Shown in pieces: positions 1 to 8,788 of a DNA stretch of 64,000 bases (position 1 is the first letter of the stretch; every line of letters starts with the position of its first letter). The DNA is from an uncultured Sphingopyxis sp. (GTDB lineage Bacteria > Pseudomonadota > Alphaproteobacteria > Sphingomonadales > Sphingomonadaceae): positions 38,229-102,228 of the forward strand of contig CALMYE010000013.1 of assembly GCA_937873425.1 (NCBI GenBank), written 5' to 3'. A model generated the notes under the pieces. That model was not told where the DNA came from. It did no database searches and was given only the letters and a program-made list of their open reading frames with translations. A program made the translations under genes and the position numbers.

Positions 1-127
1 CCATGCGCGGATCGATGGCGTTGAGCCTGTCGGGACGGTTGAGCGTCAGTATATCGAGCGTGCCCGAGCGGTGTATCTGTAACCCTTCATTCTGGCGGAC
101 GGGTTGCGCGCGTGTCTTGTCGGTCAT
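1..127 (-). CDS. Enoyl-CoA hydratase/isomerase, N-terminal part (runs off left edge)
   Basis: The minus strand opens with ATG at 127-125 and stays open for 42 codons to the window edge. The translation contains the segment LDILTLNRPDRLNAIDPRM, the typical first beta-strand and LNRP...NA motif of the crotonase superfamily. Members hydrate or isomerise enoyl-CoA esters in fatty acid and ring degradation. Only the N-terminus is visible, so the oxyanion-hole and catalytic glutamates cannot be checked. It probably belongs with the acyl-CoA genes typical of this genome rather than with the mobile DNA to its right. Family assignment is fairly secure; the substrate is unknown. Confidence 0.75.
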   Translation of the reverse strand, partial: MTDKTRAQPVRQNEGLQIHRSGTLDILTLNRPDRLNAIDPRM

Positions 128-497
128 GCCGGCAGCCTATCGACCCCTGTCCGCAGGGCGAGTCGGCAATTCGCAACGCTCGTTGTGTTTGGCGCAAGAG
201 CGGGGCGTTCTTCGAAACGCCGAACCTAATTCGATGCCTGTCTTTTATGAGGGACGGCGCAAGGCCGACCACTTCTAACCGGCCAGCCTCTGCTATCGCT
301 GTAGAGCATGTGGTTTACGCCGCGATAGTCGGCGACCATATGTCCGTTTTGGCGGGGCTACGATCCAAAGCCGCCTGTCCGCAATCGGCCAGATCCGCCC
401 AGGGCGCGCTCCTCTCCCTTGAAAGATTTTCTGATTGTCCCGATAGGTGAAGCGGTCAAATCGAACGATTGGCTCGATTTGAACTACTGGAGATATT
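128..497. other. Intergenic region between divergent hydratase and antitoxin genes
   Basis: No convincing coding sequence is present. The right part holds the antitoxin operator palindrome at 456-482 and a GGAG ribosome-binding site near 489. Short open frames here show no recognisable motifs. Confidence 0.5.
456..482 (+). promoter_or_regulatory. Palindromic operator of the antitoxin gene
   Basis: A perfect 9-bp inverted repeat, TCAAATCGA at 456-464 and TCGATTTGA at 474-482, is separated by 9 bases. It ends 16 bases before the antitoxin ATG. Phd/VapB antitoxins normally repress their own operon by binding such palindromes, so this is the likely autoregulatory site. The role is inferred from position and symmetry. 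Confidence 0.6.
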
Positions 498-749
498 ATG
501 CAAACCATCACGGCCAATGAAGCGAAAGCCCGCTTCGGCGAACTGATCGACCGTGTGCAACGGGAACCTGTGCGGGTGACCCGGCATAACCGCGTCGTCG
601 GCGTGATGGTGTCGCCAGAGGACTATGCAGCCATGCGAGACTTCTACACCGACAGGCTCGCGCGCACTCTCAGCGAAACCACACGCGAAGCCGCTGAAAA
701 GGGCCTGACCGAGGACGAACTCGCGCGACTGCTTTCCGATGAAGGGTGA
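498..749 (+). CDS. Phd/YefM-type (type II) antitoxin
   Basis: This 83-residue protein begins MQTITANEAKARFGELIDRV, the N-terminal DNA-binding signature of the Phd/YefM antitoxin family, and has a charged C-terminal tail that would wrap the toxin. A GGAG ribosome-binding site precedes the ATG, and a perfect inverted-repeat operator lies just upstream. The gene overlaps the following PIN-toxin start codon, the usual translational coupling of such pairs. Because the toxin is truncated, the antitoxin is probably a survivor of a broken pair. It may still repress related operons elsewhere. Confidence 0.85.
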   Translation: MQTITANEAKARFGELIDRVQREPVRVTRHNRVVGVMVSPEDYAAMRDFYTDRLARTLSETTREAAEKGLTEDELARLLSDEG

Positions 750-906
750 CGCGTTCGTTCTCGATACCAATGTTATTGGTGCCGCCCTGTCAGCAGAATC
801 CGCGCCTGCAAAGGTGACAATATGGGTGATCGCTCATATGCGACTGATCGATCTTAAAAGCCGACCCGGCCATGCTCGCGCAGCCGTGAACCTCTGGGCG
901 CAGTAA
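739..906 (+). pseudogene. Truncated PIN-domain (VapC/FitB-like) toxin
   Basis: The frame starts with ATG at 739, overlapping the antitoxin stop, and gives 55 codons. The first 22 or so residues match a PIN ribonuclease start: MKGDAFVLDTNVIGAALS, with the first catalytic aspartate in LDTNVI. After KVTIW the sequence no longer resembles a PIN domain and runs into the terminator at 912-941. A full VapC is about 130-140 residues, so the remaining acidic residues are missing and the protein should be inactive. The break near 820 probably marks one end of the incoming mobilisation module. Confidence 0.7.
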
Positions 907-911
907 AAAGA

Positions 912-941
912 ACGCCCGCCCAATCGAAACCGGGCGGGCGT
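912..941 (-). terminator. Intrinsic terminator, relaxase side
   Basis: A perfect 10-bp stem (ACGCCCGCCC at 912-921 with GGGCGGGCGT at 932-941) has a 10-base loop. Read on the minus strand it is followed by TTCTTTTTA, which fits termination of transcripts arriving from the relaxase gene. It overlaps the 3' end of the truncated toxin frame. Confidence 0.7.
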
Positions 942-1084
942 CAGAAGAAGAGCTGTGTTTCCTGAAAGAAAGAGCTCTCCTGGGTCGCACGGCGCGGATA
1001 ACGTCGCAGATGGACCGGTTATTGTACGGCAACGCCAAAACGGATCGTCGAAAAACGGCCAGTTCAACTTTATGGGAAGATCTT

Positions 1085-4000
1085 TCAGCGACCACGATCT
1101 TGATCCTTGGCCAATCCGGGCCCATGAAAATCGATCCCCGAACCGTGGGTCTTGTAAGCGAGCGCGAGTTCGATCGAATGCTGATTGACGTCGTCGCGTG
1201 CAGCCGTGCTGGCGTCGATCTTCTTCGCAGCCTCACGAAGTTTCTCGATGGGAGCAGCGTCATGGAGCAGCGCGAGATATTCACGGACTTCGACGGTGCG
1301 AGCTTGTGACACGGGCGGGTAAACCTTCTTGGCATAGGCCTTCTTGGCTTCCAGCGCATTGTCTACCCGTGCGGGGGCCGGCTGCCTCGCGATTTCCTTC
1401 GCCAGTTCCATGCGACGATCATTCTCGGAACGAATGGCATTGAGAACATTTTCGTGCGTGCGCCAGTGATGAAACAAGTTTCGTACAGCTTCCCGAGTCT
1501 TTGCTCCGAGGCTCGCAGTTCTACCTTCGATCACGAGCGCGTCAGGAGATTGACCTTGCGATCCGATCCAGCGGACTAGGCGCTGGATTTCCTGTTGCTG
1601 CTGCTGCTGAATCGATTTCAGGCGGCCGGTCGTCCGGTTGGCAAAGCGACGGGCATGGAGAAGCTCATTCTCGGCAGGCGACAGCGAGGGAACGGTGAAC
1701 TTCTGGTCGCCGTTCTTCATCTTCTCGGCCTTCACCGGGATGCGCTTGGTCGCGATGCGATTGATGAGTTCGTCCCAGTCGGCATATTCGGCCTTGGTCG
1801 TGCCGGGCTTGATGGGCGCCTCCTGATGAGGAAGGTCGAACAGGGTCGGGTCGACGACCTTCCTGCGTCCATCGACCTTCTCTTCCGGGGCGGAAGGAGA
1901 ATGCTCTGAAGGGTGCTCATTTCCATACTCGGCATGCTCTGGCGCGTTCTGATCGAAAGCAGGGTCAACCTTAGCATCGACATCTGAAAAGGGGTTCTCG
2001 GGCTCGCCAAGGGCTGCATCGATATCGTCAACGATCAACTCTGGCTCGACGTCGGGCAGATCGTTTTTGATCTCGGGACGGAGCGGCTTGAGGTTCTCTG
2101 GCGTAGCGGTGATGTCGACCTCTTCCGCGACGGGTTCGATGCGCGGAGCGATCGTTGGCTCGACGATCGGACGACCTTCGATGCTCGCCGGCTCAAGGAG
2201 CACCGGCATGGATTCGACGGGCGATGCGTCGACGTCGGGCCCATCGGCTTTCTCGGGAGCCTGTTCAGGCTTAGACGCCGGATCATCTTGTGAAGTGGTT
2301 TCTGCTTGGGCCTGGTTCTGATTTGGTAAAACAGCGGTGGGACCCGTCGGACCGGACTGCGACCGATCATCCTTTGGCGCCTCCATCTTAGGAGCGACCG
2401 TAGGTTCCACAGCTGAAGCAGTCTTGCTCGACTCTGGCTTTGCTCGAGTGAGTTTCTTCACGGCGTCAGGTAGCGCGAGGCGACCCTTCATCTCGGTGAC
2501 GATGGGTCTGAGGGCAACTTCGATTTCGGCGTAACGCGCTTCGCGCTTTTCGATATCGCGGGCAGCTGCTGCGAGCGCAGGACGATGGGGAGCGAGCGCT
2601 TCATCGATCTGGTTGATATGAGCCTGAGCCCCCTTCCAGCGATCCTCGATGACGCTGCGCATCATACGAGTGTTGCGATCTGCATCGCCTGCCTCGATCT
2701 CGGCGAGGAACTGTATGCAGGTCTGGCGAGTTCGGAGCGCGCGCGACTTGGCCTTGGCTTCCATGTGGTCGAATGCAAGGATGGCTTCTCGGTCGGTAGC
2801 CACGTCTTGAATGATCTGATCGCGCTCGGCAATGAGCTTGCGGAATTCATACATGTAGGGATGCTGCGGATCGGCAGCGGTCATGTCGCGTGCGATCTCG
2901 ACGAGTTCATCTTGTGAGGCCCGATACCCCTTCGTAGCACGCTCAGCGTCGCGTCGGATCGAACGCTCTGCATCGCCCCAGATCGCAATTGCGTTGAGCT
3001 GGCCGACAGCGGTGGGGACGCCAATCGCTTCGAGGGCAGCAGCCTTCGTTCCGAGATGCTCGGTTGGCGTTCGATCGATACCCATGGCGGAATATTTTCG
3101 GTGATCGAGGCGCCGCTGAATGCCGCGAGCCTTCAGGACCGAGTTGGTGATGGTGGCAAACTTCCGGCGGAGGGAAGGAACGAAGTCCACGCCGGAATTT
3201 TGCTTGCCGGTTTTCGAAGCACCCTGACTCACCTGACCTAGCTTGTTTTGACGAAAGGGATAACGAACACGATCCTTCCGACTGCCGGGATCTTGGTAGA
3301 CCTCAGCATATTCGAAATCCCACTGCCCGTGCTCGGCGAGGTAGCGGGCGGGACGATCATATGCGACTATGTGGAGGTGGTAGTTTCGATCGTCGTTATG
3401 CAAATCGGGGGCGTGGATGACCGCCGTGTACATCATCCCTATTTTTTCTTTGCTGCCGTCGGGGTGAACTCGATCGTCGAGCCCTCCGATATGATCGCAA
3501 AAATTCTGAACGATCAGCGCACGATCTTCAGCCGTCAGCTCATACGGCAGCTCGGCGACGAGACGGAATTGGACGCGTCCACCGCGACCCGATTTGAATT
3601 CGAATGGAGGGGATGAGTCTCGATATCCTGGAAGGCGCTGCGCTTGCTGAATGAGCTTGCCGGCGCGCTCGGTAGAGACAGGCAGTGAGACCGCTTCGAA
3701 AGGTCGACGACGTTCACCTTCAGGCACCGGTTTCGACATATGTTGCCGGTATGCTTCAGCAACCATAAGCGCGTGATTTTTGAACTCGGGGTCGAGCGCA
3801 TTTGTGGTCTCGACTTCGCGCCACCATGCAGGAGACTCGCTGGGGTCGAGGAGCAGTTGATGCACACGCGGCGTTGCCTCTATGCGCTCCACGGCTCGCC
3901 AGAATTCCTGTCGCTCGAACGGATCATCGGAGATGTTCGAGAAGACTGATGGAATGCCATCGGGTACGTTGTCGACGAGCCCGAGGATTGCAGCTTCTTC

Positions 4001-4522
4001 GTCGGTGGGCGTCTCATTGATTACGGCGGCGATCTGACGTTCGACCGCTTCCGCCATCAGGGCAGATGTATCGATTGTCTCGACGGCGCCAGGGCGCTCA
4101 ACGTAAGCTGCATGAACGGCGCCGGCACTGACCGTCGTGTTCTCGCGACGCTGCTCAGCGGCGCCATCACGTTCGATATATTTCGAGTGCTCGAGGGCCG
4201 CACTCTTTTCCTTACCAAAGAAGCCTTCGATCGGCTGACCATTGATAGTCGGGACGGCTTGCTTTGCGATCGAGATATAGGAGAAGTGAAAGGACGTTGC
4301 GCCTGCGATGGTGCGCGGCCGATCGATCATCGGCGAGGGGGCTCGGTAGTCAGGTTCGAGCATCCAGCGGCCACGACCGCCAGGCAGCTTTTCTTCCCGA
4401 AGCTGCTTCGGTTTTTTCTTACCGATCTGGAGGATCATCTCCTCCTCTTCGCGGCGACGAAGGAACTGCGCGAGCTTTGAGTTCGCCGCTTTCACGTCGA
4501 TGGAGATTGCCGATTTCGCCAT
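1085..4522 (-). CDS. MobA/MobL-family conjugative relaxase
   Basis: The protein has 1145 residues from the ATG at 4522, chosen because GAAAG lies just upstream; the frame is open ten codons further. Residues of about 80-400 carry the relaxase domain. It includes HNDDRNYHLHIVAYDR near residue 380-390, whose HLH is the metal-binding motif III of HUH relaxases. The remainder is a long, charged, proline-rich and partly coiled tail with KL/E-rich stretches near the C-terminus and no recognisable helicase motifs. Such enzymes nick one strand at oriT and pilot DNA during mobilisation. No type IV secretion or coupling genes are nearby, so the element would be mobilisable rather than self-transmissible. 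A divergent control region lies upstream. Confidence 0.8.
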   Translation of the reverse strand: MAKSAISIDVKAANSKLAQFLRRREEEEMILQIGKKKPKQLREEKLPGGRGRWMLEPDYRAPSPMIDRPRTIAGATSFHFSYISIAKQAVPTINGQPIEGFFGKEKSAALEHSKYIERDGAAEQRRENTTVSAGAVHAAYVERPGAVETIDTSALMAEAVERQIAAVINETPTDEEAAILGLVDNVPDGIPSVFSNISDDPFERQEFWRAVERIEATPRVHQLLLDPSESPAWWREVETTNALDPEFKNHALMVAEAYRQHMSKPVPEGERRRPFEAVSLPVSTERAGKLIQQAQRLPGYRDSSPPFEFKSGRGGRVQFRLVAELPYELTAEDRALIVQNFCDHIGGLDDRVHPDGSKEKIGMMYTAVIHAPDLHNDDRNYHLHIVAYDRPARYLAEHGQWDFEYAEVYQDPGSRKDRVRYPFRQNKLGQVSQGASKTGKQNSGVDFVPSLRRKFATITNSVLKARGIQRRLDHRKYSAMGIDRTPTEHLGTKAAALEAIGVPTAVGQLNAIAIWGDAERSIRRDAERATKGYRASQDELVEIARDMTAADPQHPYMYEFRKLIAERDQIIQDVATDREAILAFDHMEAKAKSRALRTRQTCIQFLAEIEAGDADRNTRMMRSVIEDRWKGAQAHINQIDEALAPHRPALAAAARDIEKREARYAEIEVALRPIVTEMKGRLALPDAVKKLTRAKPESSKTASAVEPTVAPKMEAPKDDRSQSGPTGPTAVLPNQNQAQAETTSQDDPASKPEQAPEKADGPDVDASPVESMPVLLEPASIEGRPIVEPTIAPRIEPVAEEVDITATPENLKPLRPEIKNDLPDVEPELIVDDIDAALGEPENPFSDVDAKVDPAFDQNAPEHAEYGNEHPSEHSPSAPEEKVDGRRKVVDPTLFDLPHQEAPIKPGTTKAEYADWDELINRIATKRIPVKAEKMKNGDQKFTVPSLSPAENELLHARRFANRTTGRLKSIQQQQQQEIQRLVRWIGSQGQSPDALVIEGRTASLGAKTREAVRNLFHHWRTHENVLNAIRSENDRRMELAKEIARQPAPARVDNALEAKKAYAKKVYPPVSQARTVEVREYLALLHDAAPIEKLREAAKKIDASTAARDDVNQHSIELALAYKTHGSGIDFHGPGLAKDQDRGR

Positions 4523-4770
4523 GGGACTTTCTTTCAAGTTTCGTGGCGACAATGGATGATTGATGAAGTTCGTTCAAGGTGAATCATGATCTCCCTGCAG
4601 GGCGACAAAACTTCCTCAAACTTGCTGCCGCAATGAGGTCGTATGACCCATGTAGGCCCCGACGCGGCAGCGGAGATAGCGACACAAATCCGGGTGCGGA
4701 GGCGTGGAGCGAAACCCTCGGAGAGCGCAAAAAAAGATGTTTTCGGCCGGCGGGCCGCGAAAAATCCCCA

Positions 4771-4795
4771 GTAGATTAGCCTGCGGCAAATCTAC
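4771..4795. repeat. Short inverted repeat upstream of relaxase
   Basis: GTAGATT at 4771-4777 pairs with AATCTAC at 4789-4795 across an 11-base loop. In a mobilisation control region such a hairpin could be part of oriT or an operator; sequence alone does not decide. Confidence 0.45.
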
Positions 4796-4818
4796 GGTAT
4801 TGCGCCTATCCATAACAG

Positions 4819-4926
4819 CCCAACATTTTCTGGATTTTGTTGGGATTGTTTATGGAGTTTCTGCTGAAACTGTGACGATTTTGTTGGGCAAAGGGCAGTT
4901 CAGGCCCACCTATCGGATGCCCAACA
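4819..4926. repeat. Four TGTTGGG heptamers in two inverted pairs
   Basis: CCCAACA at 4819-4825 is paired with TGTTGGG at 4838-4844. TGTTGGGCA at 4882-4890 is paired with TGCCCAACA at 4918-4926. The repeats sit 118-225 bases before the divergent unknown gene. The arrangement suggests binding sites for a dimeric regulator or a replication/partition protein, but the ligand is unknown. Confidence 0.55.
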
Positions 4927-5043
4927 GGAAGTCTGTGGATAGTCTAAGAATGTCGCGGTTGACCAACAGGATCTTTGAATTTACTTCTCGACCGCATGGA
5001 AGAGCCTGGACTTGGTCCAGTGAAAGCCTGCCGAAAGGGATTT

Positions 5044-5931
5044 ATGTCTATGTCAAAAGCGAATGATGGGTCGACGAATGACGTCCAGAATGAGACGTCG
5101 GTGAGTGGGGATTCGAGGATGGTTGCGCTCGCTGAACTGACGAGCGCTCTGGGTAAAACAGCTGTTGGTCCCGATGGAAAGCTTGTCCCGTCGGCGAAGT
5201 TTCAAACCGATCTTCGAAAGGCTGAAAGCCGTCGAGAAATTCTCGAAGGTTTGATCCTGGAGCTGTCGCCGGCTGGAGTGAATGCAGAGATCTGGCGGAA
5301 GCTTCTGGATGGAAGTTCGAACCCGTTTGCGGCAAAGAAAGACACCAATACGAAGGTGAAGCCTGGGACGGAAAATCCGGGGCAAACTTTGCATCGAGCT
5401 TCGAACAGATTGTTGAGCGAACAGAAGAAAGTTGATGCCGCTCGGATGAAGCTTGAGGAGGCCGAGCGGCAATATTCGGAAATCAAAGCGCTGGAATGTG
5501 GTGCGCTACAATGGCACGTCACTGACAATCTGATTTCGATCATGGAGCCAGCGTTTTCGATGGGTCCCGCGTGGACAATTATGCGGGCTGTGTCGTCCTA
5601 TGTCTCAGACGAAGATGCTATTCGTGCGACGCCGATGTTCCTCGGCGATGAGAAGCCTGAGGCGATGGCGAAGTATCGCGAAATTCGTCTCAACGAGACG
5701 CGCGAAATCTTGAACGCGCTCGACTGGTTTTCGGCTTACAAGCCTTTCGAGGAGGAAGTGCGCGAAGCGCTCCTGAACGTTGTGCGTGAGTTCGCTGATC
5801 GTCGATCGGAAGCAGCTGCAGACGGGCGGCGCCCGCGTAGCGAGAAGACGATGAAAGAGCAGCCGCATCCGAAGGCGATGGCCGATGCGGAAGAGATCAT
5901 CGCGGGCCTGGCGGTCGAAGATATCGACTGA
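5044..5931 (+). CDS. Hypothetical protein of the mobilisation module
   Basis: About 295 residues are encoded if translation starts at the ATG at 5044 (a second ATG follows at 5050); AAAGGGA precedes them, and the frame opens further upstream at 4975 without a better site. No family is recognised. The centre contains a likely coiled coil (residues of about 115-150, rich in K, E and R, including EQKKVDAARMKLEEAERQ). The C-terminus is acidic. No signal peptide or membrane segment is visible. It is divergent from the relaxase, preceded by the heptamer repeats and followed by a strong terminator. A replication, partition or mobilisation accessory role is possible but unproven. Confidence 0.6.
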   Translation: MSMSKANDGSTNDVQNETSVSGDSRMVALAELTSALGKTAVGPDGKLVPSAKFQTDLRKAESRREILEGLILELSPAGVNAEIWRKLLDGSSNPFAAKKDTNTKVKPGTENPGQTLHRASNRLLSEQKKVDAARMKLEEAERQYSEIKALECGALQWHVTDNLISIMEPAFSMGPAWTIMRAVSSYVSDEDAIRATPMFLGDEKPEAMAKYREIRLNETREILNALDWFSAYKPFEEEVREALLNVVREFADRRSEAAADGRRPRSEKTMKEQPHPKAMADAEEIIAGLAVEDID

Positions 5932-5955
5932 TCGGAACTTCCTATAGCGTCAAAG

Positions 5956-5992
5956 AAAAAGCCTCGGCGGTTCATTCCGCCGGAGCTTTTTT
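5956..5992 (+). terminator. Rho-independent terminator
   Basis: AAAAAGCCTCGGCGG, a TTCATT loop, then CCGCCGGAGCTTTTTT form a GC-rich stem flanked by A and T runs, 25 bases after the stop of the upstream unknown gene. The symmetry would allow it to act in both directions. Confidence 0.8.
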
Positions 5993-6510
5993 GGTTGTCG
6001 GTCGGTGCCACATATGACGAGAGCCGAGGCAAGATACCGCGGCCGCGGTTCAAGCTCGCCGACGTGCTCGCGTGGATCGATACGCGCGCTTTGGTGAGGG
6101 CGCGAGAATTTTCGTGAGCTGTCGGGATAAGACAGTGAAGGGTGTCGGGACGAAGCGCAGTATTGCTGACCTTTCGGCGTGCCTGAATTTTGCGACACGC
6201 GGATTCATCATCCGCAAGTGGCCCGAGCGCAAGTCCGCTTAGCGCGTCAGGTCGGTCATTCAAATGGTTCTTGGTTTTAGCTCAAAATCGGACATGGGCA
6301 TCATAAAGTTGGCGGCGCTGATGCGCTTCCTCCACCTCCACGAGCAGAGGTAGCGGATGCCGCTCTGGGTCCTTCGGCTCCAGTTGAGTGCTTCATAGAT
6401 GATTCTGAGGATCGATCCAACGAGCAGAACAAGCCACCGTGCCGGGTACGCCCGAAAGATCGAGGATGGTCGAGCCCGCCATTCGCGCTCGGTCTGAGCG
6501 GAACTGCGCG
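5993..6510. other. Region between mobilisation module and nrdJ; possible gene remnants
   Basis: No firm gene was found. A plus-strand frame from about 5995 to 6117 reads GKIPRPRFKLADVLAWID, which resembles the end of an AlpA/excisionase-type DNA-binding domain, but it has no clear start and overlaps the terminator. A second open frame begins at GTG near 6115 and ends at 6241 with no recognisable motif. The stretch probably contains decayed mobile-element genes and the right boundary of the inserted module. Confidence 0.35.
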
Positions 6511-6520
6511 TCAACTGCAT
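6260..6520 (-). CDS. Small possible membrane protein downstream of nrdJ
   Basis: An ATG at 6520 lies inside the last codons of nrdJ and opens an 86-codon frame. One hydrophobic stretch (WLVLLVGSILRIIYEAL) could span the membrane. There is no recognisable family, and the arginine-rich remainder is also compatible with a chance frame. The overlap with the nrdJ stop is the main support. Real status is uncertain. Confidence 0.25.
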   Translation of the reverse strand: MQLTRSSAQTEREWRARPSSIFRAYPARWLVLLVGSILRIIYEALNWSRRTQSGIRYLCSWRWRKRISAANFMMPMSDFELKPRTI

Positions 6521-8718
6521 TTCGAATATCCGCAGTCGAGGCAATTGCTGCAACCCTCGACCTTGATTAGCGATGCAGCGCCGCATTGAGGGCAGGCTGG
6601 GCGCGGCGCCGGGTCTGGGCGTTGCTCGGGCGCTTCATGCGGCACTTCGAGTGTGCCGATATGACGCTCGACGATTCGGCCGATCGCCGCCGGGAGCGAG
6701 GGGACGTAGCGACCATGCATCCAGGCGCCGCCGCGCGGGTCGAAGACGGCTTTCAGTTCGTCAGCTACGAAAGAAATGTCGCCTCCCCGCCGGAATACGG
6801 CCGAGATCATCCGGGTGAGCGCGAGCGTCCAGGCATAATGCTCCATATTCTTCGAATTGACGAAAATCTCGAACGGCCGACGATCGCCATCCTGCTGCTC
6901 GTCATTGATCGTCACATAGACCGCGTGCGCGCTGTCGGGCCAGCGAAGTTTGTAAGTTGTGCCGTCGAGCGCCTCGGCGCGGGGTGATAGCGGCGGTTCG
7001 GCCTTTTCCGGTTCCTTCGCTGCGGGCGCGACACTCAGGATCGAACCGGTGACGGTGTTCGGCCGATAGGTTGTGAGACCCTTGCAGCCGAGATGATAGC
7101 CTTCGATATAAACATCCGCGAACGCATCGAAGCTGATGTTCTCGGGGCAATTGACCGTCTTCGAGATCGAGCTGTCTACCAGCGCTTGCGCCGCAGCCTG
7201 CATTGTCAGATGGTCGGAGGGACTCAGCGTTTGCGCGCTTACGAACAGATCGTCCGGGGGCGAGGCATCGCCTTTCAGCTGCCGCCAGACCTGCATCGCA
7301 TAATCCTCGACCGGTTGTTCGCGCGTCGATCCGTCGCCCTGACGGATGCGCCGCGTATAGGAGTAAGCGAAAACGGGTTCGATTCCCGACGAGACATTGC
7401 CGGCTAGCAGCGAGGTCGTGCCGGTCGGTGCGATCGAGGTCAGACAGCCGTTGCGCAGACCGTTCGCCTTGATCAGGCTGCGCGTCTCCTCATCCAGCGA
7501 CGCGAGATTGGGCCGCTTCAGCATGGCCTTCTTGTAGAGCGGAAAGGCGCCTTTCTCCTTTGCCAGTAGCGCCGAGGCCCGATAGGCCTCGCGCTTGATT
7601 ACCCCGAGCCAGCGGCGGGTCAATTCGATGGCCTCCGACCGGCCATAGGTTGCGCCGCAAAAGAGAAGCGCGTCAGCAAGCCCGGTGATCCCAAGGCCGA
7701 TCCGCCGTTTGGCTTTCGCTTCGGCATCCTGCGCCGGTAACGGAAAGCGCGAAAGGTCGATCACATTGTCGAGGAAGCGCACCGCGGTACGCGTCAGCGT
7801 CGCAAGTTCTTCTTCGTCGAGGAATGCGCCGCTCGTGAAGGGGTTGTCGACGAGCCGCGCCAGGTTGATCGATCCGAGCAAGCATGCGCCATAGGGCGGA
7901 AGCATCTGCTCGCCGCACGGATTGCTCGCGCTGATCGTCTCGCAATGCGCGAGATTGTTATTCTCATTGACCCGGTCGATGAAGATTACGCCTGGTTCGG
8001 CCATATCGTACGTCGCACGCATCAGCCGATCCCAAAGAGCTTTTGCAGGGACCGAGCGTATTTCGCTGCCATCGAAAATGAGCGGCCAATTCGCGCCCGA
8101 TGCAAGGGCCTGCATGAAAGCGTCGGGAACCAGGACCGAGAGATTGAAATTCCGAAACCGGGCCGGATCGCGCTTGGCATCGATAAAGGCTTCGATATCG
8201 GGGTGGTCGATCCGCAGGCAGCCCATCATTGCGCCGCGACGCTGGCCGGCCGACTCCACGGTCCGGCACATTGCATCCCAGCAGTCCATGAAGCTGAGCG
8301 GCCCCGACGCCTCGGCGCCGACGCCATGGACCACGCTGCCCGAGGGACGGATCGTCGAGAAATCCATCCCCGCGCCGCCGCCCTGCTGCATTGTGACGGC
8401 GGCTTCCCGCAGATGCTCGAAGATGCCGGGCAGGCTGTCGGGGACAGTTCCCATGACAAAGCAATTGAACAACGTGACGGCGCGTTCGGTACCCGCGCCC
8501 GCAAAAATCCTGCCGGCAGGGATGAACCGGAAATCCGTCAGTGCTTCCTCGAAGCGCGCCCGCCACAGCGGCCGAATGTCTTCGCGCTCGGCATCCGCCA
8601 CCGCCGCTGCGACGCGCGCGATCGTCTCGTCGATACTGGAATCACCGCCGCCCTGAGCAGACTTGAAGCGATATTTAGCGGTCCAGATGTCTTCGGCGAG
8701 TTCATTGGCAAATTTCAT
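6511..8718 (-). CDS. nrdJ: Adenosylcobalamin-dependent (class II) ribonucleoside-diphosphate reductase
   Basis: This 735-residue enzyme reduces ribonucleotides to deoxyribonucleotides with a B12-derived radical and no oxygen requirement. Visible motifs are C86 in the FNCFVMG segment, NPCGE at 266-270 (C268 and E270 as radical-site residues), the following PPYGACLLGSINL segment, and a C-terminal zinc-ribbon-like tail (CPQCG...CSNCLDCGY) ending in a cysteine. The start at 8718 is preceded by AAGGGG; the frame is open ten codons further. An Fnr-type box (TTGATCTGCCTCAA) lies 57 bases upstream, so low-oxygen induction is likely. The gene sits directly downstream of fnr and the oxidase genes. Confidence 0.93.
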   Translation of the reverse strand: MKFANELAEDIWTAKYRFKSAQGGGDSSIDETIARVAAAVADAEREDIRPLWRARFEEALTDFRFIPAGRIFAGAGTERAVTLFNCFVMGTVPDSLPGIFEHLREAAVTMQQGGGAGMDFSTIRPSGSVVHGVGAEASGPLSFMDCWDAMCRTVESAGQRRGAMMGCLRIDHPDIEAFIDAKRDPARFRNFNLSVLVPDAFMQALASGANWPLIFDGSEIRSVPAKALWDRLMRATYDMAEPGVIFIDRVNENNNLAHCETISASNPCGEQMLPPYGACLLGSINLARLVDNPFTSGAFLDEEELATLTRTAVRFLDNVIDLSRFPLPAQDAEAKAKRRIGLGITGLADALLFCGATYGRSEAIELTRRWLGVIKREAYRASALLAKEKGAFPLYKKAMLKRPNLASLDEETRSLIKANGLRNGCLTSIAPTGTTSLLAGNVSSGIEPVFAYSYTRRIRQGDGSTREQPVEDYAMQVWRQLKGDASPPDDLFVSAQTLSPSDHLTMQAAAQALVDSSISKTVNCPENISFDAFADVYIEGYHLGCKGLTTYRPNTVTGSILSVAPAAKEPEKAEPPLSPRAEALDGTTYKLRWPDSAHAVYVTINDEQQDGDRRPFEIFVNSKNMEHYAWTLALTRMISAVFRRGGDISFVADELKAVFDPRGGAWMHGRYVPSLPAAIGRIVERHIGTLEVPHEAPEQRPDPAPRPACPQCGAASLIKVEGCSNCLDCGYSKCS

Positions 8719-8774
8719 GGCGTGCCCCTTGCTACATCCGCTCGGCACTGTGGCCGATCGTGCGATGCAGACTT

Positions 8775-8788
8775 TTGATCTGCCTCAA
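8775..8788 (-). promoter_or_regulatory. Fnr/FixK-type box upstream of nrdJ
   Basis: TTGATCTGCCTCAA matches the TTGAT-N4-ATCAA consensus at nine of ten positions. It overlaps the last codons of the fnr gene and lies 57-70 bases before the nrdJ start codon, a typical activating position. Confidence 0.65.

Larger units (their letters stand above)
4523..5043. other. Divergent control region of the mobilisation module
   Basis: No gene is supported in these 521 bases. The stretch is more AT-rich than its neighbours and contains a 7-bp-stem hairpin at 4771-4795 and four TGTTGGG heptamers at 4819-4926. It lies between the relaxase and a divergent unknown gene, a usual place for oriT, iterons or shared operators. 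No nick site could be recognised. Confidence 0.45.
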
